Both the position numbers and the translations under genes were made by a program. This document shows positions 60,722 through 64,000 of a DNA stretch of 64,000 nt, piece after piece (positions within the stretch are counted from its first letter, which is position 1; every line of letters begins with the position of its first letter). This stretch comes from Paracentrotus lividus (lineage: Eukaryota; Echinodermata; Echinoidea; Camarodonta; Echinidae). Under the pieces are notes generated by a model, which saw only the letters and a program-made list of their open reading frames with translations, had not been told where the DNA came from and did not search any database. The stretch covers positions 9,331,342-9,395,341 of the forward strand of contig CALNVZ010003432.1 in the NCBI GenBank assembly GCA_940671915.1. The letters are read 5' to 3'.

Positions 60722-63700
60722 GGGATGGGTCGAATAAAGATATAATTAGAAGTATAGGAATATACATACAACATTTTAAATATAAAATTTCCAAAATCAG
60801 TATTAAATATTCTTATATATACAAAAATAAGAATGAAATCGTTAAAAAAATATTTTGGGGATAAGTTTGGAACGCCAAACACATATACCAATAATGAAAT
60901 TGGATTCGTAAAATGTTAATCAGAGTAGAATAACTAACTGGTCTGAAATTAAAGAATGTTTCAATAACCCCTTTGCGACAGGTGGTAATATGACGCCCGA
61001 GGAGAATAGGAAGTAACGTTATGAATCTCTTCTTGTTTATTATTTATCTTCCTAATATTGCCTCATCCATTGATACGGGTTTCCATTGAGCGGAGGTACA
61101 ACTCGGTTCAATTTAGAAAACACCTGGCAGCCTAGCTACCAGCAAACTACGGGAAACTATGAACCAATGACACACCTTTATTGCGGAGTTGAAAGCCAGG
61201 TTGAGGTCCGGTGTATTCCTACAAAGTTAATAAAAGTTTAGTACTTTTTTTTTAAAAGCAGTGGTTGATCCAGACATGGCGGCAATAGGCTGCGCCCTCT
61301 ATTATTGTTGTTTTGTTTGATTGATTTTTATTTGGGGGTCGGAGGGGGAGGGGGGTAAACACTCTTTTAACGTACATGCTAATATAAGAAATTTCGGCTA
61401 CGCCCCCTCTCCCATTTTCAAAATTTGAATGCGCTGCTGTTAGGGAAACTGTTTATTCTTGTTTTGTCAAGTTGATTAATAGTCTTTTTTATTATCTTTA
61501 TTAAAATTTGGGTATAATTTCAAGTTGGTGTATTTCAGTTTTGGTCTATCCACCCGTCTTGTGTGTACAAGCCTATTGGTGAAGTAACAGCATGGAAATC
61601 GGGCTGAATGTAAACTCACTAATTGATATACGAAAATAATATTAATTTTCAAGTTTCAAATTTTATTTTCCACACACATAAATATATTTACAAAATTAAT
61701 ACAGAATATATTTTATTATGAAACAATATTAACTGATAAAAAAAATTACACATATAGGGTAAATAATCGCGTACTCCATTCATTTGTCATTATTCTGATG
61801 TATTATGATTTAGCAGGAAGATTAAATCTATAAAATCACATTGTAACCAAATGAACATGTTTGTTGTTTAAATCTTAAAACCGTTACATTGATTCTCTCT
61901 TCTCTGTTACTGAAACTTTCGCTAAAAAAGTCATGTTCATCGGTCGAATCGAATAAAGCTAAAATTACAGGCAGCTGCAACAATCAATACTGATGTTAAT
62001 TGTTTTAATGATTTACATAGGCTGCTGTATTCATCGTACTAACGATACAAACTATCCTCAAGTTTGTTTGTTCATGTCGTGTAGCCTTTGGGAGAGGATG
62101 AATAAACTCTCGGAAAGTTTCAGGACGTCTGTCAGTGGGCGTGACAATTAATCAACCCGGGAGCCTCGAATGAAGACTTTATCTCCTTCTTATGTTAAAT
62201 ATACTAACTGTCATCAATTCAACCACCCCTCCTTTAACATCAACGTTTCCACTTCCACTTTCTTCTTTCCAGGGGCCGCGGAGCCGACGGTGCTTTACCC
62301 CCTCTTTTTCAGCAAACGTGTAAAAAAAAAAAAAAACACAAAAAAAAAACGTGAAAATGACCATAGATTTCTGATTTTTAGGCTATTCAGCCCCCCCCCC
62401 CCTATATCGGCTCAGCCCCTCCACTTAAACCATCGCGGTCCCTGTTTTCCCAAGTTTCATTTTTACAGGGAAGCGGGTATGGGGGTTAACATTTGAACAA
62501 AATTGAACGCACTAATAATTAGTTCGTCCTGTCCGTGGGGTGGAAGGGGGGAGGGGCTGTCACTTTCAATAGAAATTATCGCGAATACTTAAAAAACAGA
62601 AAAAAAACAAAACAAAACGAAACAAAACAAAAAAAACAATGATTATGGCACCATTAACATTAAATAAACAAACAAAAAACAAAAGGGCAAGGGGAGAATT
62701 TTTCATTGTTTTAAGGCACATTTTCCCCTTTTCATTGTTGGTGATAAAAAGGGCAAATGGTTGCTTGGCCTGAACCCCCTGCTTCCACCAAATCGTTTGC
62801 TTCACATCTGCCCTTTTCATACAAAGTCATATCTACTCTTTCTATCTAATCTAACATTCACCGCCTCCACCCAATAAACCATCAAGAAATTTCACCAACA
62901 GATAATAACAAAGGTTTTTGTTATAGCTTATTCACTAAAGCTATATACGATAGATACTCGATAGATACCAATTCCGAATTCTCGAGAATGATTATGAACC
63001 CCAAAATAAATATTATGCAGAAAATTGCCCTTTCCACGGCGCTGTGAATGGTCATCGTTATTAGACCGCTCTCTAAATTCCTTCCTCCTTTCGAATTAAT
63101 TTAAAAGTAGGAAGGTCACTGGCAGTAATGAAATATTGGAATTATCAAAGCAAGCTTCTCATTATCTTCTTTGAGAATATTAGGGTCAAACTCGAATCCA
63201 ATTGATTGAGCAATTATGAGGCTTAGCGGAACGATAAAGAAACGGTGAAAAGTGCATATACTATATGATGTAGGGAGAATCATGGTATATATATATGTAA
63301 AGACATAGATGATGATTTGCCTTCCACAAGCTTTCCGAGATATATAATAATAATAGTGGGTACTTTTATAGCGCTCAGGTCCGTCTTTCGACGCTCATGG
63401 CGCTTAGTGTTTACTTATTTACAATTATTTCACACATTCATAACCTTTTTTGACAGCATCTACTTGAACAGAATATATGTCCTTATTATCACTTCAAAAA
63501 TTCTAAGTTCGCTAATGATCTCTTCGAAAACAAAATAATGTGTAGTTAAGGGTATTATCTTTCACTTTTGAAACATAAATATAGCCTCTAATTTTCCCTA
63601 AAGCATTCTCCATGAAGCGATATTGTGAGCTATACGGGTGATTGATACCACTGTTATCTTTATAAGATGTAAACATGCTCTCGATTCTAAGATCCTTTTT

Positions 63701-63802
63701 TTACTTGATTCTCAAAGAACGAACACGGAACTATTATTCCACGGAATGCGCTCCGGGCTAGGTGCATGTTTTCAATCAAACACATCGACCTCGTTAAAAT
63801 GA

Positions 63803-64000
63803 CCATAAATTTATATTATAGTGTGGAAAAACAGAAACATTAATGAAATTGATTACAAAAGCGTGAAGACACTAAAGACGACTAGTAAAAAAAAAGGCAT
63901 ATTACCTAGGTTTTAAAGGATGATAAACCTACAAAAAAATGAAAAGGTACCTTGAATTAAAATCATGTCTAAACATATCGTTTGCTAAAATCCCAAAAAG
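63803..64000. other. sequence beyond the duplication
   Basis: Unique AT-rich DNA with no match to the flanks of copy 1. Confidence 0.6.

Overview
The window looks like AT-rich, repeat-dense nuclear DNA from a marine invertebrate deuterostome, most likely an echinoderm. That assignment is an inference. It rests on an intronless dopamine D1-type receptor gene, tRNA-derived SINEs, many short foldback/TIR elements and long microsatellites. There is no sign of prokaryotic gene density, and one run of 25 N marks a scaffold gap (55097-55121).

Only one intact host gene is convincing: a single-exon, 464-residue D1-like aminergic GPCR on the minus strand (25299-26693). Its leader contains an upstream ATG whose short frame overlaps the receptor start codon. 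Other coding signals are the 3' ends of two LINEs (36339-36970 and 54122-54750, both minus strand), several tRNA-like/SINE sequences, and short frames I cannot assign.

From 1 to 47 kb the rest is intergenic DNA with many non-autonomous DNA transposons defined by their ends. They include TTAA-flanked elements (3166-4008, 4013-4211, 5685-5893), a hAT-like element with 8-bp target duplications (22311-23941), and seven elements ending CACTG...CAGTG or close variants, four of them with visible TA flanks (7916-10184, 11171-11772, 16015-16204 on one side, 37558-38015). Two of the seven carry an internal tRNA-like pol III promoter.

From 47.1 kb onward the window is dominated by one rearranged duplication. 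Block A (47111-48404) recurs in direct orientation at 56463-57675. The adjoining ~6.1-kb block B (48418-54548) recurs in inverted orientation at 57662-63802. The A/B junction in the second copy lies in a 14-base microhomology, ATTTAAGTCATGTA, which also lies in the 3' UTR of the LINE at the right edge of block B in the first copy. The copies differ by scattered substitutions and small indels. They share a foldback element with the same target duplication, so the element inserted before the duplication. The N gap lies between the copies, so an assembly artefact must be excluded before a biological reading is accepted.
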